The notes below the pieces were generated by a model. The model was given only the letters and a program-made list of their open reading frames with translations, did not search any database and was not told the origin of the DNA. DNA of 64,000 bases, taken from NCBI RefSeq assembly GCF_050908845.1, contig NZ_CP194171.1:310001-374000 (forward strand). The letters are read 5' to 3'. This DNA is from Marinobacterium_D sp050908845. Its GTDB lineage: Bacteria > Pseudomonadota > Gammaproteobacteria > Pseudomonadales > Balneatricaceae. Positions 24,570 through 31,841 of this stretch are shown piece by piece (position 1 is the stretch's first letter; the number at the start of each line of letters is the position of its first letter). A program made the position numbers and the translations under genes.

Positions 24570-26698
24570 AACGCCAGTTTTCGGTCATCACCCGCCTGTC
24601 ACTGCTGCTGACCCTGCTCTCGGCAGTGATCATGCTTGCACTCATGATGGCCGTTGACGATTCCCTGAAACGCTACCTGCAGGACTCCAACCAGGCCAGT
24701 CAGCAACTGCTGACCAATGTGGCCAAACGCCAGCTCGAACACGATGCCCAGCTGCTCACCAATACACTCAGCAACGGCCTCAGTATCGAGATCTACAACC
24801 GGGATCTCAGCGCGATCGCCGAAGCACTGCAAGGACTGAGTCAGTACCGCAACCTGGACTATATCTACGTCTATGGCCCCGACGGCCGGATCATCCACGA
24901 TGGCAGTGCCGAGATCCCGCTATATGGAAAAGAGGTTTCAGACTACACCCCGCCGCAGCTGCTGACCGGCCTGCGCGAGGACCGGTTCTGGGAAGGTGAG
25001 CATCTGCACCTTAACTCACCGGTCAGCGTTGCCGATGAGTCTATCGCCGCGATCGCGGTCAGCTTCGATTTTGTCCGCCCCTTTTCGGCAATGCATATCC
25101 ACGCCCGGGAACGCAAAGACACCGAGTACGAACTGTTCCAGCAGGTTCGCTGGGCCATACTGATCACCTTCATTCTGTTATTGCCGATCTGCATGTTCAG
25201 CGCACGCTGGATCACCCGGCGCATGCTGAAGCCACTGCAGGTGCTGACCGAACGCAGCACCCGATACGCCGAGGGCGAACGCAATATCAGTTTCGAGCTC
25301 CACCGGCCGGACGAGCTGGGCCGCCTCGGCAGCGCGCTGGAGCGGATGCGTGATGCACTGGAAGAAAGCCACGACCAGGTCCACCAGATGGCCTACGAGG
25401 ACCCGGTGACCTCCCTGCCCAACCGGCGCTGGTTCCAGAACCGGCTCAGCGAGATGATGCACCGCAGTGCCAGCCTGGACAGCGCCTTCGCGGTGCTGTT
25501 TATCGACCTGGACCATTTCAAGCAGGTTAACGATACCGCCGGTCACGAGCGTGGCGACCAGTTGCTGCGCGAAGTGTCCCGCAGGCTTCAGGTCAACGTC
25601 AGGGCAAGCCGCGGTCAGCGCGGGCCCGGCGCCGAGCTGGCACGCCTTGGCGGCGACGAATTTGTGGTCCTGCTGCCAGCGATCCGCTGTGCCGAGGACG
25701 CTGCCGAGATAGCCCGCAGCCTGCTGCTGTCCCTGGCCTCGCCCTTCCTGCTCCATGGTCAGTATTTCTCCATATCCTGCAGTATCGGCATCACGCTGTA
25801 CCCGGATGACGGCGTCAGCGCCAGCGAAATACTCAAGCACGCCGATATTGCCATGTACTCCGCCAAGCAACATGGCCGCAACCAGTTCGCCTTTTTCCAG
25901 CCGCAGATGACCCAGGAGATCCAGGAGCACCTGGAGATCCAGCAGGGCATCCGGGAGGCGATCGAGAATGACCACCTGTTCCTCGATTACCAGCCGCTTT
26001 ATTCCATGGAAACGGGCCGCATTATCGGTGCTGAGGCGCTGCTGCGCTGGCAGCACCCGGAGAATGGCCTGCTCTCGCCGGCCCGCTTTATTCCGATCAT
26101 TGAAGAATCGGACCTGATCGAGGACGTCACCCGCTGGGTCGCCAACCGCGCCAGCCAAGATCTGCAGACCCTTCTCAGGCACCGCCAACAGTTCTCCCTG
26201 GCGATCAATGTCTCCGGCGCGGCGCTGCACCAGCTGGAGCTGTGTCAGTACATCTGCGATCTGAAGAATAACCTGGCGCTGCCGGATAAAAGCCTCTGTA
26301 TCGAGATCACCGAAACCAGCATGATCAGTCATCTGGAGAGCAGTGAAGCGGCGCTGAGACGCTGGAAGGCCTCAGGTATCGATATCTGGATCGACGATTT
26401 CGGCACCGGCTATTCGTCGCTGGCCTACCTGAACAGCCTGTCGATCGACGGACTCAAGATCGACCGTTCCTTCGTGCATAACCTGATCGACGGCCACTCC
26501 CGCCCGCTGATAGACGCCATGGTCGCGCTGGCGGATTCCCTGTCGATCGGTACCGTGGCAGAGGGGATCGAAACCGACCGCCAGCACGAAGAGCTCAAAA
26601 AGATGGGCGTGCGCTACGCCCAGGGATACGGCCTTGCCCGCCCCATGCGTATCGAAAAACTGATCTCACTGATAGAAAAGGAAGCTCTATCCCGATGA
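24566..26698 (+). CDS. Membrane GGDEF/EAL c-di-GMP enzyme with periplasmic sensor
   Basis: This 710-residue protein starts at GTG. It has membrane helix 1 (~9-29), a periplasmic domain (~30-195), helix 2 (~196-216), a HAMP region, GGDEF (~275-445) with intact GGDEF at 362-366, and EAL (~460-705) with EALLRW at 490, EITETSM, DDFGTGYSSL, KIDRSF and VAEGIET. No RxxD inhibitory site precedes GGDEF at the usual distance. Both synthesis and hydrolysis of c-di-GMP therefore look possible. The overlapping upstream binding protein is the likely partner of the periplasmic domain. It overlaps the downstream barrel gene by 4 bases. Confidence 0.93.
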   Translation: MKRQFSVITRLSLLLTLLSAVIMLALMMAVDDSLKRYLQDSNQASQQLLTNVAKRQLEHDAQLLTNTLSNGLSIEIYNRDLSAIAEALQGLSQYRNLDYIYVYGPDGRIIHDGSAEIPLYGKEVSDYTPPQLLTGLREDRFWEGEHLHLNSPVSVADESIAAIAVSFDFVRPFSAMHIHARERKDTEYELFQQVRWAILITFILLLPICMFSARWITRRMLKPLQVLTERSTRYAEGERNISFELHRPDELGRLGSALERMRDALEESHDQVHQMAYEDPVTSLPNRRWFQNRLSEMMHRSASLDSAFAVLFIDLDHFKQVNDTAGHERGDQLLREVSRRLQVNVRASRGQRGPGAELARLGGDEFVVLLPAIRCAEDAAEIARSLLLSLASPFLLHGQYFSISCSIGITLYPDDGVSASEILKHADIAMYSAKQHGRNQFAFFQPQMTQEIQEHLEIQQGIREAIENDHLFLDYQPLYSMETGRIIGAEALLRWQHPENGLLSPARFIPIIEESDLIEDVTRWVANRASQDLQTLLRHRQQFSLAINVSGAALHQLELCQYICDLKNNLALPDKSLCIEITETSMISHLESSEAALRRWKASGIDIWIDDFGTGYSSLAYLNSLSIDGLKIDRSFVHNLIDGHSRPLIDAMVALADSLSIGTVAEGIETDRQHEELKKMGVRYAQGYGLARPMRIEKLISLIEKEALSR

Positions 26699-27609
26699 AC
26701 CGCGTTGCGCTCTACGCCCTGCCACTGCTGCTGGTTCCCGTCCCTGAAGCCTTCGCCGATATCGAGATCAAAGCCCGGCTCAAACACCTGGACGGGCAGG
26801 AACGCAGCGAGATTTCATACGCAGACGATGGCAGCTTTGACGAGCGCGACGTCAAACGTAAAAGCCGCTGGGAGAGCGAGACGCTGGTCACGGCGGAGCT
26901 TAACCCGGAGTCTGAATGGCGGTGGAGCGCACGCCTTGGCTACAACGCACGCCGCACCGTGGATCACAGCCGTGAGTACCGCGAGGATGGCTCACTGAAG
27001 AATGACAAGACCCGCACCGAGTGGCGCCAGACCCCGTTGCTGGGCCTGGGCCTGCGACGGGATCTCGGCTCCATGCTGGGTGGCGCTGCCTGGTCGTTGC
27101 GTGCCTATCACGATCGCTTTATCGATGTGCACTACCGCGCTACCAGCCTGGCAGAGGATGCCAAACCGATCGAAGGCCGCGGCATGGGCTACGAAACCAA
27201 ACTGGCGCTTCAGGCCGAATACCCCACCCCCTGGTACAGCCTTTATCTGCTGCCTAAAGTCAGCATCAAACATGAACAGTACAGCGCCTGGACCAACACC
27301 GCTCGGGATGACCGGGAAAAAGCCGAACAGGAGCTGCAGTACGAAGCCCGACTCTGGCTCGACTGGATCATGCCGGTAGCCGGCTGGGAGATGATGTTTG
27401 GCCCTACCTGGCAGCTTGAAGATCAGGCTGAACGCAAACCGGGTGAGGCCTGGGAGTGGGAAAACCAGGAGCAGTGGATCGGCACCCTGAGGCTGGAGTA
27501 TGAATCCCCCATGCCCGGCTTTGAAATGGAGATCGGTGCCGAGCACTGGCTCAACGGCGCCGACCGTGATGATACCCGCTACAGACTTGAGCTCAGTTAC
27601 GAGTTCTGA
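26695..27609 (+). CDS. Predicted outer-membrane beta-barrel of unknown family
   Basis: The 304-residue protein has a short signal peptide (cleavage near EAFA-DI) and alternating polar/aromatic strands rich in Trp, Tyr and Arg. It ends in YRLELSYEF, with the C-terminal Phe typical of outer-membrane barrels. No named family is recognised. Its ATG overlaps the GGDEF/EAL stop (ATGA), so it belongs to the same translational unit. It might be the channel or the output target of the sensory pair; that is inference. Confidence 0.75.
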   Translation: MNRVALYALPLLLVPVPEAFADIEIKARLKHLDGQERSEISYADDGSFDERDVKRKSRWESETLVTAELNPESEWRWSARLGYNARRTVDHSREYREDGSLKNDKTRTEWRQTPLLGLGLRRDLGSMLGGAAWSLRAYHDRFIDVHYRATSLAEDAKPIEGRGMGYETKLALQAEYPTPWYSLYLLPKVSIKHEQYSAWTNTARDDREKAEQELQYEARLWLDWIMPVAGWEMMFGPTWQLEDQAERKPGEAWEWENQEQWIGTLRLEYESPMPGFEMEIGAEHWLNGADRDDTRYRLELSYEF

Positions 27610-27678
27610 CTAACCTTAGGTGACTCAAAGGCGGAGCAGGAAGCTCCGTTCAACTCCAGGGATCAAGGAGAGCCCCCC

Positions 27679-28533
27679 ATGTCCAACCCACCTCTCTGGG
27701 CCGGCGCTACGCTGGCCTTCGTTGCCACACCCGTCGCCCTCGCCGCCACCCAGGCGCCCGCACTGATGAGTGCCGAATCACTCACGCCGGAACAGACCAT
27801 CGACAGCCAGGCTTATTTCGTCAGCGAAAAGCTCGATGGCGTGCGTGCCCGCTGGAGCGGCCAGGTGCTGCTGACCCGCAGCGGCCTGCGCATTCATGCA
27901 GCCGATACATTGTTAGAGCAATTGCCACCGGTACCTCTGGATGCGGAGCTCTGGCTGGGTCGCGGCCGGTTCAGTGAAACCTCCGGCCTGATTCACCGCG
28001 CCGATGCCGGTGATCCGCTGTGGGATGAGGTACAGCTGCGCCTGTTCGACCTGCCGGCACATCCGGGCACCTTCGAAACGCGCCTTGCGGCACTCAACGA
28101 CATAGCGGCCGCTGTGGATAACTCGGCTGTCAGCGTTATCGAACAGACACGCGGACTCTCACGAGCCGAGATCGACAACCTGCTTGAGCAGACCCGCCAG
28201 ACCGGCGGAGAAGGCCTGATGCTGCATCACGCTTCCGCCCGCTACACACACAGCCGCAGCAGCCTGCTGTTGAAATACAAGGGTTATGAGGATGCCGAAG
28301 CCCGGGTGGTTGGCTACACACCGGGTAAAGGCAAATACGAGGGGATGACCGGCGCGCTGATTGTAGAAACCAAAGCAGGCCTACGCTTTCGTATCGGCTC
28401 GGGACTGAGTGATGAGGAACGGGCCAGCCCACCGAAGATCGGCAGCCTGGTAACCTACAGGTTCAACGGGCTGACCAGCCAGGGCAAACCCCGGTTCGCC
28501 CGTTTTATGCGGATTTATGATCCGCAAATTTAA
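27679..28533 (+). CDS. Exported LigE-type ATP-dependent DNA ligase
   Basis: The 284-residue protein begins with a signal-peptide-like segment (~1-23, hydrophobic to LAATQA) and then a minimal ATP-dependent DNA ligase. Motif I is SEKLDGVRARW with the adenylated Lys, motif III includes LDAELWLGRG, motif IV EGLMLHH and motif V LLLKYKGYED, followed by an OB fold ending RFARFMRIYDP. This matches LigE enzymes, which act on DNA outside the cytoplasm. It lies 69 bases after the barrel gene, possibly in a separate unit. Confidence 0.88.
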   Translation: MSNPPLWAGATLAFVATPVALAATQAPALMSAESLTPEQTIDSQAYFVSEKLDGVRARWSGQVLLTRSGLRIHAADTLLEQLPPVPLDAELWLGRGRFSETSGLIHRADAGDPLWDEVQLRLFDLPAHPGTFETRLAALNDIAAAVDNSAVSVIEQTRGLSRAEIDNLLEQTRQTGGEGLMLHHASARYTHSRSSLLLKYKGYEDAEARVVGYTPGKGKYEGMTGALIVETKAGLRFRIGSGLSDEERASPPKIGSLVTYRFNGLTSQGKPRFARFMRIYDPQI

Positions 28534-28689
28534 ACATTTCACCTGCAATGTACGAGGCACGCACCCAAAGGGCATAAAAACCTCGTCCCGATTGATGCGG
28601 CACAGCAGTCATTTAAGACCCCGCTGGTTGATCGCGACGAGGGCGTCGCTGCTACGAAAAGCCACTTCCATGACAGACGAAAAGGGTAC

Positions 28690-28713
28690 AAAAAAGGCCC
28701 CTTATGGGGCCTT
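28690..28713 (-). terminator. Terminator of the his operon
   Basis: AAGGCCCC (28694-28701), loop TTAT and GGGGCCTT (28706-28713) form a perfect 8-bp stem. On the minus strand it is followed by a T run (complement of the A run from 28690), about 25 bases after hisF. Confidence 0.88.
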
Positions 28714-28737
28714 ACTGTAGCGATCTTCGAGAAATGA

Positions 28738-29511
28738 TCAAAGCCTGACTTCGACGCCCTTCTCCCGCATATATTGTTTCGCCTGCGGGATGGTGTACTC
28801 GTTGAAGTGGAAGATCGATGCTGCCAGCACCGCGTCTGCCTTGCCTTCGATGCAGCCTTCGACCAGGTGATCCAGGTTGCCGACACCACCGGAAGCGATT
28901 ACCGGCACCGCGACGGCTTCAGAGATGGCGCGGGTCACGCCGATGTCGTAGCCGTTCTTGACGCCATCCTGGTCCATGGAGGTCAGCAAGATCTCGCCAG
29001 CGCCCAGCTCCACCATCTTTTTCGCCCATTCAACCGCATCCAGACCGGTCGGCTTGCGGCCGCCGTGGGTGAAGATCTCCCACTTGTCCGGTTCGCCTTC
29101 CTTGGAGACTTTCTTGGCATCGATGGCGACCACGATGCACTGGCTGCCGAACCGCTCGGCGGCTTCGCGCACGAATTCCGGATTGAACACGGCAGCCGTA
29201 TTGATCGATACCTTGTCGGCACCGGCGTTGAGCATCTTGCGGATATCCTCGCAGGTGCGGATACCGCCACCGACGGTCAGCGGGATAAACACCTCGGCAG
29301 CCATGCGCTCCACGGTATGCACCATGGTATCGCGCTCTTCATGGCTGGCGGTGATATCCAGGAAGGTGATCTCGTCCGCGCCCTGTTCGTTGTAGCGCTT
29401 GGCGACCTCTACCGGATCGCCGGCATCGCGGATATCGAGGAACTTCACGCCCTTTACCACGCGGCCGTTCTCGACATCGAGACAGGGGATGATGCGTTTT
29501 GCCAGTGCCAT
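28738..29511 (-). CDS. hisF: Imidazole glycerol phosphate synthase cyclase subunit HisF
   Basis: The 257-residue TIM barrel has the HisF start RIIPCLDVENGRVVKGV, with the catalytic Asp, and the second catalytic Asp in VVAIDAKK. It closes the imidazole ring from PRFAR and ammonia supplied by HisH, giving IGP and AICAR. It is last of the visible hisB-hisH-hisA-hisF cluster, 39 bases from hisA, and is followed by the terminator. Confidence 0.97.
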   Translation of the reverse strand: MALAKRIIPCLDVENGRVVKGVKFLDIRDAGDPVEVAKRYNEQGADEITFLDITASHEERDTMVHTVERMAAEVFIPLTVGGGIRTCEDIRKMLNAGADKVSINTAAVFNPEFVREAAERFGSQCIVVAIDAKKVSKEGEPDKWEIFTHGGRKPTGLDAVEWAKKMVELGAGEILLTSMDQDGVKNGYDIGVTRAISEAVAVPVIASGGVGNLDHLVEGCIEGKADAVLAASIFHFNEYTIPQAKQYMREKGVEVRL

Positions 29512-29550
29512 GGTGCTTACCTTTCTGCGTTACTACTTACTTGCTCGGCC

Positions 29551-30288
29551 TTACTTGCTGAGCTCGTCGCTGAGCTTCTGCGCTTCGGCCACATCCAGGG
29601 TGCCTTCGTAGATGGCACGACCGGTGATGGCGCCGAGGATGCCCTGATCGGCCACGGCTGCCAGCTTGCGGATATCTTCGATATCGGTAACGCCGCCGGA
29701 GGCGATCACCGGAATACCGGCTTCGCGGGCCAGCTCAACGGTGGCTTCCACGTTCACACCCTGCATCATGCCGTCACGGCTGATATCGGTGTAAACGATG
29801 GCGCTGACGCCGTCGTTGCGGAAGCGTTTGGCCAGATCCACCGCTTTAACGTCGGTGATCTCGGCCCAGCCGTCGATCGCCACGTAGCCGTCCTGGGCGT
29901 CCAGGCCGACGATGATGTGACCCGGGAACTGCTTGCACATCTCGGTGACGAACTCAGGCTCTTTCGCCGCCTTGGTACCGATGATGACGTACTCAACGCC
30001 TGCATCCAGGTAGGCCTGGATGGTCTCGGCAGAGCGGATACCGCCGCCGATCTGGATCGGCAGGTCCGGGTAGGCCTTGGCGATGGCGTTGACGATCTCG
30101 CCGTTGACCGGGTTACCGGCAAAGGCGCCGTTCAGGTCCACCAGGTGCAGACGACGGCAGCCGGCTTCAACCCACTTCGCGGCCATGTCGACCGGGTTGT
30201 CGGAGAATACGGTGGAATCGTCCATGCGGCCCTGACGCAGGCGTACGCATTTGCCATCCTTGAGATCGATCGCGGGGATAATCAGCAT
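29551..30288 (-). CDS. hisA: ProFAR isomerase HisA
   Basis: The 245-residue TIM barrel starts MLIIPAIDLKDGKCVRL with the catalytic Asp, and has the HisA segments QIGGGIRSAETIQAYLDAG and YTDISRDGMMQGVN with the second catalytic Asp. It isomerises ProFAR to PRFAR in histidine synthesis. It lies between hisH (38 bases) and hisF. Confidence 0.97.
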   Translation of the reverse strand: MLIIPAIDLKDGKCVRLRQGRMDDSTVFSDNPVDMAAKWVEAGCRRLHLVDLNGAFAGNPVNGEIVNAIAKAYPDLPIQIGGGIRSAETIQAYLDAGVEYVIIGTKAAKEPEFVTEMCKQFPGHIIVGLDAQDGYVAIDGWAEITDVKAVDLAKRFRNDGVSAIVYTDISRDGMMQGVNVEATVELAREAGIPVIASGGVTDIEDIRKLAAVADQGILGAITGRAIYEGTLDVAEAQKLSDELSK

Positions 30289-30326
30289 TGTGGATAAAAC
30301 CTTGAAAGTCTGTCTCGGGGACGGTC

Positions 30327-30977
30327 TCAGACCTGGCCGTCCCAGTTAAGGAAGTTCTTCAGCAGCTGCAAGCCTGCAGTATGGCTCTTTTCCGGGTGGA
30401 ACTGCACGGCAAACACGTTGTTGTGCGCCAGCGCCACGTCGAAATCCACACCGTAATGGCAGGTTGCGGCCACCTGACCGCGCTGGGCCAGCTTGACGTA
30501 GTAGCTGTGGACAAAATAGAAACGGCTGCCGTTGTCGATATCTTTCCACAGCGGGTGATCGATGCTCTGCTGCACCTCGTTCCAGCCCATGTGCGGCACC
30601 TTCAGGCGATCACTGCCTTCGCTTTCGTGCAGGTCTTCACCGAAGAAATTGACCCGGCCTTCAAACTCGCCGAGACAATCGACGCCGCCGTTCTCTTCCG
30701 AGAACTCCATCAGCGCCTGGTAACCGACACAGATGCCGAGGAACGGCTTGCCGGAGGCGATCGCCTCACGCACCTCTTTATCCACACCCAGGCGGCGGAT
30801 CTCGGCCATACAGTCGCGGATCGCGCCGACACCGGGCAGCAATACACGATCAGCTGTGCGCACCTGTTCCGGATCGGCGGTTACGCGCACCTCGACACCG
30901 GGCTGCACATGTTCCAGCGCCTTGGCAACCGAGTGCAGGTTGCCCATACCGTAATCGATGACAGCGATACTGCTCAT
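30327..30977 (-). CDS. hisH: Imidazole glycerol phosphate synthase glutaminase subunit HisH
   Basis: The 216-residue class I glutaminase carries the nucleophile in FLGICVGYQALMEFS and the His-Glu pair in AVQFHPEKSHTAGL. It releases ammonia from glutamine and channels it to HisF. It starts 3 bases after hisB, so translation is probably coupled. Confidence 0.97.
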   Translation of the reverse strand: MSSIAVIDYGMGNLHSVAKALEHVQPGVEVRVTADPEQVRTADRVLLPGVGAIRDCMAEIRRLGVDKEVREAIASGKPFLGICVGYQALMEFSEENGGVDCLGEFEGRVNFFGEDLHESEGSDRLKVPHMGWNEVQQSIDHPLWKDIDNGSRFYFVHSYYVKLAQRGQVAATCHYGVDFDVALAHNNVFAVQFHPEKSHTAGLQLLKNFLNWDGQV

Positions 30978-30980
30978 AAA

Positions 30981-31574
30981 TTACAGACACCCCTTGGTCG
31001 ACGGCATGATCCCGGCGGCACGGGGATCTTCTTCCAGTGCCATGCGGACGGCGCGACCAAACGCCTTGAAGATCGTCTCAGCCTGGTGGTGGGTGTTCTT
31101 GCCCTTGAGGTTATCGATATGCAGGGTCACCTGGGCGTGGTTGACGAAGCCGTGGAAGAATTCACTGAACAGATCCACATCGAAGCTGCCAACGCGACCG
31201 CGGGTGAACTCCACATCCATCGCCAGCCCCGGACGGCCGGAGAAGTCGATGACCACACGGGACAGAGCTTCATCCAACGGTACATAGGCGTGGCCGTAAC
31301 GGCGGATGCCTTTCTTGTCGCCGACGGCCTGGTGGAACGCCTGGCCCAGGGTGATGCCGATATCCTCGACGGTGTGGTGATCGTCGATATGCAGATCGCC
31401 AATGGCATTGATCTCCATGTCGATCAGACCATGACGGGCAATCTGATCCATCATGTGGTCAAGGAAGGGGACGCCAGTATCGGACTCGAACTGGCCAGTG
31501 CCATCGAGGTTGATCGATACGGTGATCTGGGTTTCCAGAGTGTTGCGGGTCACTCTGGCGGTACGATCGGCCAT
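30981..31574 (-). CDS. hisB: Imidazoleglycerol-phosphate dehydratase HisB
   Basis: The 197-residue monofunctional dehydratase has the paired metal-binding histidine motifs, DDHHTVEDIGI and KNTHHQAETIFKAFG, and lacks the N-terminal phosphatase domain of enterobacterial HisB. It converts IGP to imidazole acetol phosphate. It is first in the cluster; a -10 TATAAT on the minus strand at 31617-31622 likely serves the operon. Confidence 0.97.
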   Translation of the reverse strand: MADRTARVTRNTLETQITVSINLDGTGQFESDTGVPFLDHMMDQIARHGLIDMEINAIGDLHIDDHHTVEDIGITLGQAFHQAVGDKKGIRRYGHAYVPLDEALSRVVIDFSGRPGLAMDVEFTRGRVGSFDVDLFSEFFHGFVNHAQVTLHIDNLKGKNTHHQAETIFKAFGRAVRMALEEDPRAAGIMPSTKGCL

Positions 31575-31616
31575 CTCAGTCTCCGCCGTTGCGCGTGGGT
31601 TTCATTGAAAGCGGAT

Positions 31617-31622
31617 ATTATA
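31617..31622 (-). promoter_or_regulatory. Candidate -10 of the his operon
   Basis: A consensus TATAAT reads on the minus strand 43 bases upstream of the hisB start. No good -35 sits 16-18 bases further upstream, although TTGACG lies 12 bases away, so the call rests on the -10 and position. Confidence 0.45.
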
Positions 31623-31841
31623 CAGACAACCCGCCGTCAACGGCAGAGCAATAGTTATTCAACGGTGACTGAACCTGAGGCTTCAGCAGGGGTCAGCCAT
31701 TCTGAAGGTAATCTGGCGCACAGAAGCAGGGGACAAGGGCCAAAAATGGCTGAGTGGAAAAGAGCGTTTTCCCCTAACAACAATCGATTAGCTACAATAG
31801 TGCAGCATTCAAAGCAGACCGAGGTTTACAGGATTCGACCT

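Noticed and set aside
28774..30297. 507-codon plus-strand ORF
   Set aside because: It is antisense to hisF and hisA, which have complete catalytic motifs; the long frame is a by-product of GC-rich codon bias.
30381..31841. Long plus-strand extension of the asmA frame (about 487 codons upstream of 31842)
   Set aside because: It runs antisense through hisH and hisB, lacks protein-like character, and the AsmA membrane anchor and ribosome site define the start at 31842.
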